Shown: positions 25,625 to 34,659 of the stretch, piece after piece | Position numbering within the stretch: the first letter of the stretch is position 1 | Layout of the letters: each line of letters starts with the position of its first letter | NCBI GenBank assembly: GCA_001769975.1 | Contig: MEPW01000005.1 | Coordinates: 1 to 56,693, forward strand | Source: Bdellovibrionales bacterium RIFOXYA1_FULL_36_14 | GTDB taxonomy: Bacteria > Bdellovibrionota > Bacteriovoracia > Bacteriovoracales > Bacteriovoracaceae | DNA length: 56,693 nucleotides | Direction: 5' to 3' | Made by a program: the position numbers and the translations under genes | Notes under the pieces: generated by a model | Told to the model about the DNA's origin: nothing | The model's database searches: none | The model's input: the letters and a program-made list of their open reading frames with translations, nothing else

Positions 25625-26764
25625 TTAATCTTCTTCCGTAAAGACTGTTGTTTTCAAGGTAGATTTGGTTTCAAAAACTATATCCTGGTCATCATCTATT
25701 TCATCCAAGGCAACATCATCAAAATCATCATCAGATTCAATATTTAACTCTTTTAGTGCTTTAAAAAAATTCTTTTCATCTTTCAAATCATCCAAAACTG
25801 ATTCTATGAATTTAGGTGGGTATTTAGTTACTAACTCTTCAATAAAGGTTTGCAACTTGCCTTCACTTAATATTTTTATTTTTTTCTTTATATCAGACCA
25901 GCGCTTTATATAGTGAAGCCTACAATAACCCATGGTGGTAGGTGGGTTGTCACAACCTCGTTCAAGACAATCACCGGTGTGACCATTAAAGAAATCGATT
26001 CCTTTAAGCGAATTAAACAAATCTTCCAATGAATAATCCTCATCTAAGCTGGATAAGTGTTCCACCAATTCTTCTCTTATGGCCTTATCAATATCTGCTT
26101 TTTCAAGATCATTCATCAAAGCGCTGTTCAAATCTGGATCATCGTGGTCATCGATTGGATCGATGTCATCCAAGGCATCTGATTTTTTATTAAGCTTTCC
26201 TTTAACCTTTTTACTTTGTTCAATTTTATTTGATTTTCCAAGTAATTTGTCTTTAGTCTTTTTATTTTCTTCAACTTTTTTAGTATTTTCCGCCACTTTG
26301 CCTGAAGCTTTTTTAGCAGTTTCAACTTTTTTAATTTTTTCCGCCACTTTGCCTGAAGCTTTTTTAGCAGTTTCAACTTTTTTAATTTTTTCCGCTACTT
26401 TGCCTGAAGCTTTTTTAGCAGTTTCAACTTTTTTAGTTTTTTCCGCCACTTTGACTGAAGCTTTTTTAGTTTTTCCCACTACTTTGACTTGAACCTTTTT
26501 AGCTGGTTCTACTTTTTTTGACTTATTATCTTTAAATGACGACTCTTTTTTAGGCATCACTTTCTTCTTAGTAATCAAAGCCACAATTTTAGCCTTAAGG
26601 GATTTGGGTTCATTTTTAGTCTTTGAATTTTTTTTATTAATTTCTTTAGGGGTTAATTTTGCCTTGGGGGTTAATTTTTTTGGATTAGCAGCTTTAATTG
26701 GTTGTTTTTTAACGATCACTTTTGAGACCTTTGACTTGGATGATTGCTTCTTCTTTAGAATCAT
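25625..26764 (-). CDS. Histone-H1-like lysine-repeat protein with zinc-finger-like motif
   Basis: 379 residues in two parts. Residues 1 to about 205 are extremely lysine-rich with Ala, Val, Pro and Ser, like histone H1 tails, and contain three near-identical 17-residue units of the type KKVETAKKASGKVAEKI plus flanking degenerate ones. The remainder is acidic (DDIDPIDDHDDPDLNS and a tail rich in Asp/Glu) and includes a Cys/His cluster, CLERGCDNPPTTMGYCRLHY, with spacing C-x4-C-x9-C-x2-H as in short zinc-binding motifs. A DNA- or RNA-binding nucleoid role is plausible but unproven. The start ATG 26764 has GGAG five bases upstream; the GTG at 26770 is too close to that site. Confidence 0.75.
   Translation of the reverse strand: MILKKKQSSKSKVSKVIVKKQPIKAANPKKLTPKAKLTPKEINKKNSKTKNEPKSLKAKIVALITKKKVMPKKESSFKDNKSKKVEPAKKVQVKVVGKTKKASVKVAEKTKKVETAKKASGKVAEKIKKVETAKKASGKVAEKIKKVETAKKASGKVAENTKKVEENKKTKDKLLGKSNKIEQSKKVKGKLNKKSDALDDIDPIDDHDDPDLNSALMNDLEKADIDKAIREELVEHLSSLDEDYSLEDLFNSLKGIDFFNGHTGDCLERGCDNPPTTMGYCRLHYIKRWSDIKKKIKILSEGKLQTFIEELVTKYPPKFIESVLDDLKDEKNFFKALKELNIESDDDFDDVALDEIDDDQDIVFETKSTLKTTVFTEED
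26288..26476 (-). repeat. 51-bp tandem repeat inside the lysine-rich gene
   Basis: Units of 51 bases begin at 26288, 26339, 26390 and, in diverged form, 26441. The first three differ by only a few bases. Each encodes 17 residues and keeps the reading frame. Such near-identity at DNA level suggests recent expansion by slippage or unequal exchange, so copy number probably varies between strains. Confidence 0.85.
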
Positions 26765-26951
26765 GTTCACTCCAGGAATTAATACTTAAAAACGTATTAG
26801 TAAGTAGTTGAAATCCATATAACTAGCACTAATCAATTACCTCTGTAAAACTAAAAAACAACACTGAAACCCAAAACCTTAATATACTCCAATCGCACTC
26901 AAGCCAAATGCCACGACTGCATGCGTCACATAAGTAATATTGATCTATCTA

Positions 26952-26965
26952 GCAATAAATATTGC
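26952..26965. repeat. Short inverted repeat in the rpsT upstream region
   Basis: GCAATA-AA-TATTGC is a perfect 6-bp inverted repeat. The gene-free stretch 26765-27037 also has TAATAC-TTAAAAAC-GTATTA near its left end. I see no convincing promoter or named RNA element here. Confidence 0.3.
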
Positions 26966-27037
26966 CATAAAAGCTATTTTAGATTAAAAAGTCATAGTTT
27001 ATAAAAATAGTATCCGGTGAAAGTTAAGGAGATAACT

Positions 27038-27295
27038 GTGGCAAGACACAAATCAAGTGTAAAAAGAGCGAAACAAACTCTGGTAAAAACTGAAAGAAAC
27101 AAAGTAAAAAAGAGTCTTACCAGAAACATCGTTAAGAAAATTAGAGCAGAAATTTCTGCTGGAAGCATTGATAAAGCCAAGGAATTATTACCAACGGCTC
27201 AATCATTACTAGCAAAAGCCGCCAAATCAAGTGCAATCAGCAAAGTTACCGCTAGTAGAATAGTCTCACGACTAGCTAAAACTTTGGTCAAATAA
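27038..27295 (+). CDS. rpsT: Small ribosomal subunit protein bS20
   Basis: Primary binder of 16S rRNA in 30S assembly. 85 residues from GTG 27038, which has AAGGAG seven bases upstream and gives the standard N-terminus MARHKSSVKRAKQT. A longer frame from 27017 adds non-homologous residues. Conserved features are the basic helical start, RNIVKKIRAEISAG, and the C-terminal KVTASRIVSRLAKTLVK. It is convergent with holA, 26 bases away. Confidence 0.95.
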   Translation: MARHKSSVKRAKQTLVKTERNKVKKSLTRNIVKKIRAEISAGSIDKAKELLPTAQSLLAKAAKSSAISKVTASRIVSRLAKTLVK

Positions 27296-27321
27296 GTCGG
27301 ATTGTCAAAAAACAAGAAACT

Positions 27322-28308
27322 TTAAGTTACTTGATGTAAATATTCACTTCTCAGCGAATCAATTAGATTACTATCTTTGGCTCTCGCCATTTTTTGCCAC
27401 ATGCTAAACATCCTAATGGCATTTTTAATTTCGTCTTTAGTCCAAAGCCTACTACAAGCAATAATCTCTTTGTTATAATCGTTGATTTTTTTACCATCCA
27501 ATTTATCCATTAAGTGACCAGCATCAATTAATTTCATCATATGTCTAATCATAAAAACAAAAAAATTATTCAATTCCTCGTAATCCAAAGAACTACCTAT
27601 TATATCTTTCATAAATCCTAATTTATCTTTTTTGGAAAACTTAGAAGCACCGACGAAGTAATCAAAGTTTTCGTTGGTAATCATTTTTTTTAAATCATCT
27701 ATTTTAATTTGTTCAACGTTTAAAAACATTTTTCTAATTAATGACAATTGCGCAATATAATTACTAGTAGAGGGAAGCAAATTAGCAATTAAAAATTTTC
27801 GCTTCTCATCGGGGAAGTTCAATTTCAAAATTTTGCAGATAAAATCAAAAAGTTTTTCATTTTCCCAAAACATCGGTTTTATGAGAGAGGCGACATAACC
27901 AACATTTAAATTAGAAGCTTCTTCCATCAATGACGACTCTTTGGAAAAATTCAAAATAAAAAATTTGTCTTTGATATGGTCCGACTTTTTTAAAATTTCC
28001 GCAAATACCGACTTGTTGAGTTTCTCGGCCATTAACACCATATATGAATCATTATCACCAAAAAGTTCGACAGTATCTAAATGTCCATCTAGCCAATCCA
28101 TGGTAATTTCATCTGCTAAAATTATTTTTAAATTACCTGCAATTTGATGTTCTACAAAAAGATTTTTTAATTTTAACGAAAAATATACATCCAAATAAGG
28201 ATCAAAGGAGTGAAACAAATAAAGGCCTGGTTTCCTCGGATCAATAATCGTTTTACAAATACGCTCATAGTCCCACGGTTTTGCTTTAAAATGCATCGAT
28301 AATCTCAT
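27322..28308 (-). CDS. holA: DNA polymerase III subunit delta
   Basis: Clamp-loader delta subunit, which opens the beta clamp. The protein is diverged. It shows the order expected of HolA: an N-terminal domain starting KPGLYLFHSFDPYLDVYFSL, a middle domain with FAEILKKSDHIKDKFFILNF, and a helical C-terminal collar (LDYEELNNFFVFMIRHMMKL to LWTKDEIKNAIRMFSMWQKM). 328 residues is a normal length. Its position directly after lptE (23-base overlap) and next to rpsT matches the lptE-holA arrangement of E. coli and the rpsT neighbourhood in other proteobacteria, and strengthens the call. ATG 28296 is an alternative start. Confidence 0.75.
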   Translation of the reverse strand: MRLSMHFKAKPWDYERICKTIIDPRKPGLYLFHSFDPYLDVYFSLKLKNLFVEHQIAGNLKIILADEITMDWLDGHLDTVELFGDNDSYMVLMAEKLNKSVFAEILKKSDHIKDKFFILNFSKESSLMEEASNLNVGYVASLIKPMFWENEKLFDFICKILKLNFPDEKRKFLIANLLPSTSNYIAQLSLIRKMFLNVEQIKIDDLKKMITNENFDYFVGASKFSKKDKLGFMKDIIGSSLDYEELNNFFVFMIRHMMKLIDAGHLMDKLDGKKINDYNKEIIACSRLWTKDEIKNAIRMFSMWQKMARAKDSNLIDSLRSEYLHQVT

Positions 28309-28969
28309 TTTTAAATTTTTCGGTGGCAGTGCTGACCAAAGCTAAGACGGCATCATTTTGTGCCTTTTTACTCTTTGTGAAATTTACATCTCCCCCACTT
28401 TGTGCGCCACTGCTTGGAAGTATAGATCTGGTAATAGTTGACCTAAGTTCCATGCGTTCATCAAAAATCACTCTTGATTTATCTGGAATAAAATCTGCAT
28501 CATTTTTGACTATCCCATTATATTCATGGGGAAGTGGATTTTTAATAAGTAATACTCTAAGGGTCAGGGAAATTTCAGTTTCCTGGGGAATATAGAAATC
28601 CCTTCTGTCACGAATCGACTTATTCAAAGTTCCCACTGTTGCTTGATAAGATTTATTTTTATAAACTTGTCGAGTTTTGTCGTTAGAAGAAATAATCCCA
28701 ACTAAAATAGCATCAGCAGATGTTTTCTCATGGGAATAGATCGTTAACCCTGAATAATCCATCAACATATTTATAAAATTACTAGTCATTGGCCCAGAAA
28801 CATTAGGAACAATTGACCAATTCACAAACATTGGTATTGAGATAGTTTCTATTTCGTACGCCACAAACGGATTATTTTTATTTTTAAAATGATATCCCGA
28901 ACAAGACATCAAAAACAAAAGTCCTACTGACAAAATGACATTTAAGCGGAATAACATACTACATTTCAT
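28286..28969 (-). CDS. lptE: LPS assembly lipoprotein LptE
   Basis: Outer-membrane lipoprotein that plugs LptD during LPS insertion. The signal peptide ends in the lipobox FLMSC with Cys23, followed by SGYHFKN, the typical CGYxF-like start of mature LptE. A segment NPFVAYEIETISIPMFVNWS and later a LRVLLIKN strand fit the alpha/beta LptE fold. At 227 residues it is slightly longer than E. coli LptE, with a C-terminal helix ending ATEKFKNEIIDAF. holA follows and overlaps, as in the classic arrangement. It is divergent from dciA. Confidence 0.8.
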   Translation of the reverse strand: MKCSMLFRLNVILSVGLLFLMSCSGYHFKNKNNPFVAYEIETISIPMFVNWSIVPNVSGPMTSNFINMLMDYSGLTIYSHEKTSADAILVGIISSNDKTRQVYKNKSYQATVGTLNKSIRDRRDFYIPQETEISLTLRVLLIKNPLPHEYNGIVKNDADFIPDKSRVIFDERMELRSTITRSILPSSGAQSGGDVNFTKSKKAQNDAVLALVSTATEKFKNEIIDAF

Positions 28970-29062
28970 ATTAACAATTCTTACATAAGATCATTAAGGT
29001 TGAAATTATAAAAAAAACAGATAATATACAATTAAATTCTATGGAAAATTAACAAATAACAT

Positions 29063-29623
29063 ATGTTTAAACACTTAAAGTCATTTTTATCCGGTTTTGA
29101 TCTGTCCTATGCGGATAGGTCGCAAAGAAAAAATGCCACTATAAACCCGCAGGTAATATTTTTTGAACTTATAAAATTATGGCCACAAATTGTAGGAATT
29201 CATCTTGCCCAACATTCCACCCCTCTTAAAAATACTCACAAAACCTTGACCATATTAACTGATCATCCCCAATGGGCCCAAGAATTAAGCTTTTTGGAAA
29301 AAAAAATAAAACAACAAATTTTTAAAATAATTCCTCAGTTTACCTTCGAAATCAAAAAAATTAAATTCCAGGCAGACAATACTTTTTTTAAAAACCAAAA
29401 CCAAAGACTGTTAGACACCCCTCCACCTTGCCCCGGCCAGGGTGAAACTATTTCAAAAAATAAAAACAACTCATCCGCTGATCTCCATCCTTTTTCACCC
29501 GAATACTTAAAATACAAAAAGGAAGCATCGAATTTATTTAACGATATCGAGGATGAAGAGACCAAAGATTTACTAACCTCAATATTTATCACCCACAAGC
29601 ATCAAAACAAGAAAAGTGTCTGA
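29063..29623 (+). CDS. dciA: DciA-like DUF721 protein
   Basis: DciA delivers the replicative helicase DnaB to the origin in bacteria lacking DnaC. The N-terminal 105 residues carry the DUF721 pattern: FELIKLWPQIVGIHLAQHST, then LTILTDHPQWAQELSFLEKK and a final short helix-strand. The C-terminal 80 residues are polar and probably disordered, with a short ending SIFITHKHQNKKSV. Length 186 is within the family range. The 3' end overlaps the convergent methyltransferase gene by 45 bases. Confidence 0.82.
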   Translation: MFKHLKSFLSGFDLSYADRSQRKNATINPQVIFFELIKLWPQIVGIHLAQHSTPLKNTHKTLTILTDHPQWAQELSFLEKKIKQQIFKIIPQFTFEIKKIKFQADNTFFKNQNQRLLDTPPPCPGQGETISKNKNNSSADLHPFSPEYLKYKKEASNLFNDIEDEETKDLLTSIFITHKHQNKKSV

Positions 29624-30220
29624 TTTTTTTTCCAATATTTCCAACTTAATTTGGATTTTTAGTTGGCTTGCAATAAATATAACTTGATTGGCTTCAAATC
29701 CTCTACTGAGGAAAAAAACCCTACCTCCTTTTTTAGTCACCCACATCACTGATTGAATAAACTCTGCAAAAGATCCTTCTTTAAAAAATCTACAAATATT
29801 TTTTTCTGTATTCGTACTTAAACGATGTTTACCAACTTCAAAGTAAGGTGGATTTGAAACGACCAAATCATAAACATTATATAATTTTTCATTATTATAA
29901 AGTTTTCTAAAATCTTGGTTGATCAATTTTAAGTTTGCGCCAAGCAGACCAAGAAGTTTCACATTTAAATCAAAATACTTCCCAAAAGCGCTCTGTAACT
30001 CTATAAAATCAAAATGCAAACTTTGAGAGAGAGCTAAAACGATTTCCATTCCCACTACTCCGCACCCAGAACATAAATCCAACGCCTTAAAATCATAAGT
30101 GTCTTCATTTTTTAATATTTGGCTAACGGTTTTAGCTAACCACACCGAATCATCACTAAAATGGTAAAAGTCCGGCTGATTATAGTCCCAGATATCTTTC
30201 GACTCGTTCACTAATAGCAC
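29579..30220 (-). CDS. YfiC/TrmN6-like tRNA (adenine-N6)-methyltransferase
   Basis: Class I SAM-dependent methyltransferase. The start region DFYHFSDDSVWLAKTV parallels the conserved 'kf.FstDavLLa' of YfiC-type enzymes. Motif I is ALDLCSGCGVVGMEI, and the adenine-N6 catalytic tetrad is NPPY within VVSNPPYFEVGKHR. The order and length (213) fit tRNA1Val A37 methyltransferase, but other NPPY enzymes are possible. Its start lies 41 bases inside the upstream TsaC-like gene, so translation is probably coupled. The end overlaps dciA on the opposite strand. Confidence 0.8.
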   Translation of the reverse strand: MLLVNESKDIWDYNQPDFYHFSDDSVWLAKTVSQILKNEDTYDFKALDLCSGCGVVGMEIVLALSQSLHFDFIELQSAFGKYFDLNVKLLGLLGANLKLINQDFRKLYNNEKLYNVYDLVVSNPPYFEVGKHRLSTNTEKNICRFFKEGSFAEFIQSVMWVTKKGGRVFFLSRGFEANQVIFIASQLKIQIKLEILEKKSDTFLVLMLVGDKY

Positions 30221-30764
30221 CTTTTCTGATTATTGAAAATTTTTCCAAATCGTTAAACTTTACAAACGTGGAGGAATGCCCTGAAAGGGTTTGTTGATCA
30301 TCTTCAACAAATTGAGCACTTTTACAATATTTTAAATAAAAGGCGAAGGCTTCTTTTTTTATGATCAGGGGAGGACTCGCAGTATGGTTCAAACTAGTGG
30401 TGGTTATCGGTGCTTTAACTTTGGCCATTATAAGTTTTAGGGCATTATTAGATACACACCTAAATGCCACCATCGGTCCACCATGATTGATCCAAGGTGG
30501 AATTTGAATTTTGGCCCTATTAATGTCTACTGCAAGCGTGGTTTCCAACGAAAAAAATTTTTGCAACCATACTTTATCCATAAATTCTGGCAAATCAAAG
30601 CTAGTCATGACTTCATCTAAATCGTAAAAAATTATCGAGAGAGGTTTATCAGCCGACGTTTTTTTTATTTGAGCTATTTGAACTTGAGCTTCTTTTAAAT
30701 AGATACTTGCTCCAATCCCCCATACCGTATCGGTAGGATAAATATAAATATTCTCGTAACTCAT
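30180..30764 (-). CDS. TsaC/Sua5/YrdC-family threonylcarbamoyl-AMP synthase
   Basis: Makes the threonylcarbamoyl-adenylate needed for t6A37 in tRNA, or is a YciO-type paralogue. From ATG 30764 (194 residues) it opens MSYENIYIYPTDTVWGIGAS, containing the family motif YPTDTVWG, then IAQIKKTSADKPLSIIFYD (the K...KPL part). The usual STSAN loop reads TTTSLNHTASPP, and the end has FSIIRKGAIS. The start forms ATGA with the stop of the preceding 823-residue gene, which argues against an earlier start at 30779. Small size without the Sua5 C-terminal domain favours TsaC. Confidence 0.82.
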   Translation of the reverse strand: MSYENIYIYPTDTVWGIGASIYLKEAQVQIAQIKKTSADKPLSIIFYDLDEVMTSFDLPEFMDKVWLQKFFSLETTLAVDINRAKIQIPPWINHGGPMVAFRCVSNNALKLIMAKVKAPITTTSLNHTASPPLIIKKEAFAFYLKYCKSAQFVEDDQQTLSGHSSTFVKFNDLEKFSIIRKGAISERVERYLGL

Positions 30765-33232
30765 AAAATCCACCACCACAAATACTCATTTTTGATCTGA
30801 TTTCTTCTCAGTAGTTGGTAAATCGCATATTCTACACTTCGTCCGGTTAACAGAAGATGCTTGTAATATTCAATCTCTAAATCGATGCTTGATTTTAAAT
30901 ATTTACTATTTTCTCTCACTAGACTTTTAACCACCACTTGATTTTGCAAAAAATAAGTAAGAGTTAATTCATCCACTTCATCTTGACTTGTTAACAATTG
31001 GCTAACAATTTTATCGGCAATCGCTTGGCTAATTTTCAAATCTTCAATTTCGAAAGAAGAAAGAAACCAAAGTGATCTATAATCAATTTTTTTTACAGAT
31101 TCCTCACTCAGGTTCTTATTTACATAGTCATTGGCCAGCGATTGCTCAAAAGTAAGTAACAGACTTCCCCATAATGAGAAATATTTGAACCCAAAATTAA
31201 CTGACTTAGATTTTTCCCATATCTGAGAAAGTGTCCAATCACAATTATTTCTTTTTTTCAATTCATAGAATTCCAAGGTATCATAAGTTAGCGAAAAATA
31301 ATTTAGCATTATTTGATATTCGATTTTATTTCCCAAATCAGCTTCTAAAATCCTCATCAGCTCAATAATACTATTAACATAACTTTTCATTTTAAGCTGA
31401 TTAAGAAAAGGGGTGACCGGGTTTTTTAAAACTAGCTGCATAAAACTTACACTGACAAAGTCACTCATCACTTGTTTAACCTGATGAATATTTCCAAACT
31501 TCCAGTAAGCTAACATCTTCAAGTATGATGAAATTGCAGTATCAGGGAACTTTTTCGACAACAATTCTAAATTGTGATCAAAAGAAGCATCTTTTTCGTT
31601 GGCATCTCTATCTTTTAAAAACTTTTCTATAATATCAATAAATTGATCAACATACTCTGCTTGAAGTAAAATTTCCTTTTTGATGGAATAAATTTCCATT
31701 ATTTTTTTGATTTGCAGCTCATCAAATTTAAATCCTTTCAGATATTTTCCCAATTCCTCCACATCGGCAATTTTTTTTTCCCGATATTCAAACAAAGCAA
31801 GGGTTTCATTTGTTGCTAAAGGACAAAGCCTAGAAATTGAATTTTTACTCATCCAATCATATATACCTGGATATAATAAAATCTTAAGCTGGTAGTAAAA
31901 ATCATTAATTTTCTGGCAATCAAGTAGCGGAATTTCTCCCTCAAATTTTTCTAACTTAAATCCGCCTGGATTCATTTGAGTTGAAATTACTATGTCATTG
32001 TTTATAAGCGGAGGGAAATCCAATAATTTTTTACCAACTTGGATCGGCTTGACCTCTTTTGCAATTACATCAGTAAATTGAAACAGGCAATAAAGTAAAA
32101 TTAAGGCGGTAACCGTAATCACCAATACTTTACTTGTGGGACTGCTACCAGTTGAATTCCTTCTATTTTTACCTACGGTATGAGGTGTACTACTTTTTTT
32201 CTTTTTAGTAATCGTAGGTGAAGCACTTTTTTTAACTTTTTTATCAAGCGCATGTACTGGACTGGATGGTAATTTAACGACTTCTTCTTTTGAACTTATT
32301 TTTTCAAGAGATTTTGGTTTGCTTAAATCAACTAAAATCTCTTGGGCCTTTTTTTTGGCAACCGTAGGTAGCCTTTCCCCTCTTTTCACCGCCTCGATGT
32401 TTTCCTGGCTGGGAAATTCTAAATCATCTGGGGCTGGATAAAGCGCATCCTCATCCCTTTCTTCATCTTCTTGAACTAAATTAGCCCCGAGCGGTTGCTC
32501 ATCTTTGTTTGCGAGTTTACCCAACTTTTTATTGGCCAGCAGAACTCCTACATCCACTTCAAATCCATCTTCAGGCCTTTGATGGTTTTTCATCTCCACC
32601 TTGATTTTATCAGGAGACAATTGCAAAATCATCCCACTCCCATCCGAAGGAGTAGAAAAAATTTCATCTTGCCCCTTTGTAACGGTCAAAGCCACGATTG
32701 ATGGAAATTCTTGATCTTCCCCATCTGGATAAATCACCAATTCTTCCTCTTCTTCCATTATGAGTTCGTTATCTTCAATCTTTTTGGGCTGTTTAGCTAT
32801 GACAGTTGCAGTCTGGTCATTTTTAAGTTGCTTATTAACCTGTGCTTCTTTAAAGAAGTCCACTAAATTAGTCAGCTGGGTTACATCCCCACTAGTTTTG
32901 CGATCAAAATGTTCTGAAAGAATTTTTTTAGCTGCATCCGCAACAATATTACCTTTCACCGAAAAATTAAGACAATCATTGATCGACGGTGAGCCTGGAG
33001 ATCCCAAAATAACGTCAGCTTCACTGATGGGATTAAAGTTTTGCACCTCTTGATCAAAAAGATATTTTTTTAAATATTCCTTCTCTTTTATGGAAAACCA
33101 AAAACCATTACCTATACATATTTCATCTTCAAATGCCAGCGAGCCTTTTTCCACCAATTCAATAATTTTTTCCCTAGACGCCGGGCCTAAAATTTTTAGA
33201 TTTGTTGTTCTGATTAACCAATTCTTTTCCAT
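30761..33232 (-). CDS. Large GYF_2 membrane protein of unknown function
   Basis: 823 residues. Residues about 1-55 look like a GYF_2 domain (NWLIRTTNLKILGPASREKI to EICIGNGFWFSI). A long acidic, low-complexity cytoplasmic region (about 100-330) follows and becomes lysine/serine-rich just before a single membrane helix near 365-385 (VLVITVTALILLYCLFQFTD). The 430-residue C-terminal part is extracytoplasmic and helical, perhaps TPR-like (for instance DHNLELLSKKFPDTAISSYL). No enzyme motif is visible. It shares the GYF_2 start with the PilZ protein at 21091. It starts 9 bases after mlaD, so it is transcribed with the Mla genes. Confidence 0.75.
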   Translation of the reverse strand: MEKNWLIRTTNLKILGPASREKIIELVEKGSLAFEDEICIGNGFWFSIKEKEYLKKYLFDQEVQNFNPISEADVILGSPGSPSINDCLNFSVKGNIVADAAKKILSEHFDRKTSGDVTQLTNLVDFFKEAQVNKQLKNDQTATVIAKQPKKIEDNELIMEEEEELVIYPDGEDQEFPSIVALTVTKGQDEIFSTPSDGSGMILQLSPDKIKVEMKNHQRPEDGFEVDVGVLLANKKLGKLANKDEQPLGANLVQEDEERDEDALYPAPDDLEFPSQENIEAVKRGERLPTVAKKKAQEILVDLSKPKSLEKISSKEEVVKLPSSPVHALDKKVKKSASPTITKKKKSSTPHTVGKNRRNSTGSSPTSKVLVITVTALILLYCLFQFTDVIAKEVKPIQVGKKLLDFPPLINNDIVISTQMNPGGFKLEKFEGEIPLLDCQKINDFYYQLKILLYPGIYDWMSKNSISRLCPLATNETLALFEYREKKIADVEELGKYLKGFKFDELQIKKIMEIYSIKKEILLQAEYVDQFIDIIEKFLKDRDANEKDASFDHNLELLSKKFPDTAISSYLKMLAYWKFGNIHQVKQVMSDFVSVSFMQLVLKNPVTPFLNQLKMKSYVNSIIELMRILEADLGNKIEYQIMLNYFSLTYDTLEFYELKKRNNCDWTLSQIWEKSKSVNFGFKYFSLWGSLLLTFEQSLANDYVNKNLSEESVKKIDYRSLWFLSSFEIEDLKISQAIADKIVSQLLTSQDEVDELTLTYFLQNQVVVKSLVRENSKYLKSSIDLEIEYYKHLLLTGRSVEYAIYQLLRRNQIKNEYLWWWIL

Positions 33233-33241
33233 TTATTACTT

Positions 33242-34615
33242 CTAAAAGAAATAGCCTAACAAGCTTTTTATATCGTCATCATTAAACCGAAGACCAATCA
33301 TACCCGTGGCTGTAGTTTTCTTCCTCATATCTTGTGCCGACACACGTCCGTAGAGCACATTCCATAACAAAAATTCAGTATACAATCTTGAATTAATTCC
33401 TCCTTGATCTTCATCATAATCAAAGACATCAATACCTGCCAGCCAACGTTTACCGATTATTTCATAATCAACACCAAGCCCTGCTGAAGATTCTATCCAA
33501 CCACCTCTAAAAATCCAGTCATCAAATTTACGCCCAATCTGAACCGTAAATCTAAACGTATTTTTGACGGTTTCTTTTTTATGAGTGATGGTTCTTACAC
33601 CGTTAACATCTTCTTCTTTAACCTGTTCAAAAGGAGTTCCATATTTTGCTGAAACAATTCCCAATTCATAAAATCGCTCAGGGGAAGGAAATATGCGAAT
33701 TCCTCCACTGGCAGTTGTACCGTTTAATGAATTAGCTCCGGTGAAAACACTCAGTTCTGTTTTTATGGCATTAACCTTGTTAACCATTTTGTTGACCCCG
33801 GCAAGCGTTTGTCTCACTTCATCGGCAATCTCTTCTTCAACCAGAAGTTTTCCCATGGTTCCTTTACCACTGCGCAAATTGATCACTAACTCATTAAGAC
33901 CACTCATGGCTTCATTAGCTTCTTTCATCATACTTTTTAAATCAGTAATAACTGCATCCTTATTGCCAGTTTCCATGTGGTAATTTAATTTCTCAGAAAA
34001 CTTTTCTAAATTGGTTACAAAATTCGAAAACTTATCTTGATTATCACCCAAAATATTATCTAACTTTTCCGTCGCACCCTTTGTATTTTGCGCAATTATT
34101 TTAAAATCATCCAAAATTTGAGCCAGTGGCCCCTTTTTATCCCCCGGTGCCAACGTAGTTTTTAACTCTTTTACAATTCCTCTCACATCGTCCATAAGTT
34201 CAGTGGCGTTTTTAGTTAAATCACCAAGTCCCCCAGACTCAAGAGATCCAATAAGGGAACCTGCTTTTAAACGGTCAGCTTTTTCTCCAACCTCAATTTC
34301 CAGATATTTATCTCCTAAAAAACCCACTGTTTTTATTCTAAGTTTGGAATCACTGGATATTTTTATTTTTTCTAAAACTTCAAATTCTATGAGAGCGCGA
34401 TTACCATCACTGAGCTCAATATTTTTTATTCTTCCCGCGTTAATACCAGCTATTTTAATTGGAGTTTTGGGAAAAACTCCGGAAGCATCTTCCACAATAG
34501 TTTTGTATGGAACGTAATCACCAAAGCCTGATTGATTGGTAGTAACTTTCAGCGACATAAAAATAATCGCACCAATCGTAAACACTGTTAGTAAACCGAC
34601 TTTAAACTCATTCAT
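33242..34615 (-). CDS. mlaD: MlaD-family MCE protein with C-terminal barrel-like extension
   Basis: Periplasmic substrate-binding part of an Mla-type phospholipid transporter. One N-terminal membrane helix (about 4-24), then a single MCE domain (about 35-120: YVPYKTIVEDASGVFPKTPI, KIAGINAGRIKNIEL, LRIKTVGFLGDKYLEI). A helical region of about 150 residues follows. From about 295 the remaining 160 residues are strand-rich with alternating polar and hydrophobic positions (GGIRIFPSPERFYELGI, FRFTVQIGRKFDDWIFRGGW, GMIGLRFN), ending in aromatic FF, as in outer-membrane beta-barrels. E. coli MlaD (183 residues) lacks this. Membership in the mla set follows from mlaF and mlaE upstream. Confidence 0.85.
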   Translation of the reverse strand: MNEFKVGLLTVFTIGAIIFMSLKVTTNQSGFGDYVPYKTIVEDASGVFPKTPIKIAGINAGRIKNIELSDGNRALIEFEVLEKIKISSDSKLRIKTVGFLGDKYLEIEVGEKADRLKAGSLIGSLESGGLGDLTKNATELMDDVRGIVKELKTTLAPGDKKGPLAQILDDFKIIAQNTKGATEKLDNILGDNQDKFSNFVTNLEKFSEKLNYHMETGNKDAVITDLKSMMKEANEAMSGLNELVINLRSGKGTMGKLLVEEEIADEVRQTLAGVNKMVNKVNAIKTELSVFTGANSLNGTTASGGIRIFPSPERFYELGIVSAKYGTPFEQVKEEDVNGVRTITHKKETVKNTFRFTVQIGRKFDDWIFRGGWIESSAGLGVDYEIIGKRWLAGIDVFDYDEDQGGINSRLYTEFLLWNVLYGRVSAQDMRKKTTATGMIGLRFNDDDIKSLLGYFF

Positions 34616-34659
34616 AGACTATCTCTCTAGTAATAACCCAGGTCTAGCCAATCTCTGAC

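Noticed and set aside
26288-26491. CRISPR-like array
   Set aside because: The units are contiguous with no unique spacers, in frame and coding, so it is a protein tandem repeat.
26079-26492. Plus-strand frame of 137 codons with repeated hydrophobic units
   Set aside because: It is the antisense reading of the lysine-repeat gene; the repeats are explained by the 51-bp tandem repeat.
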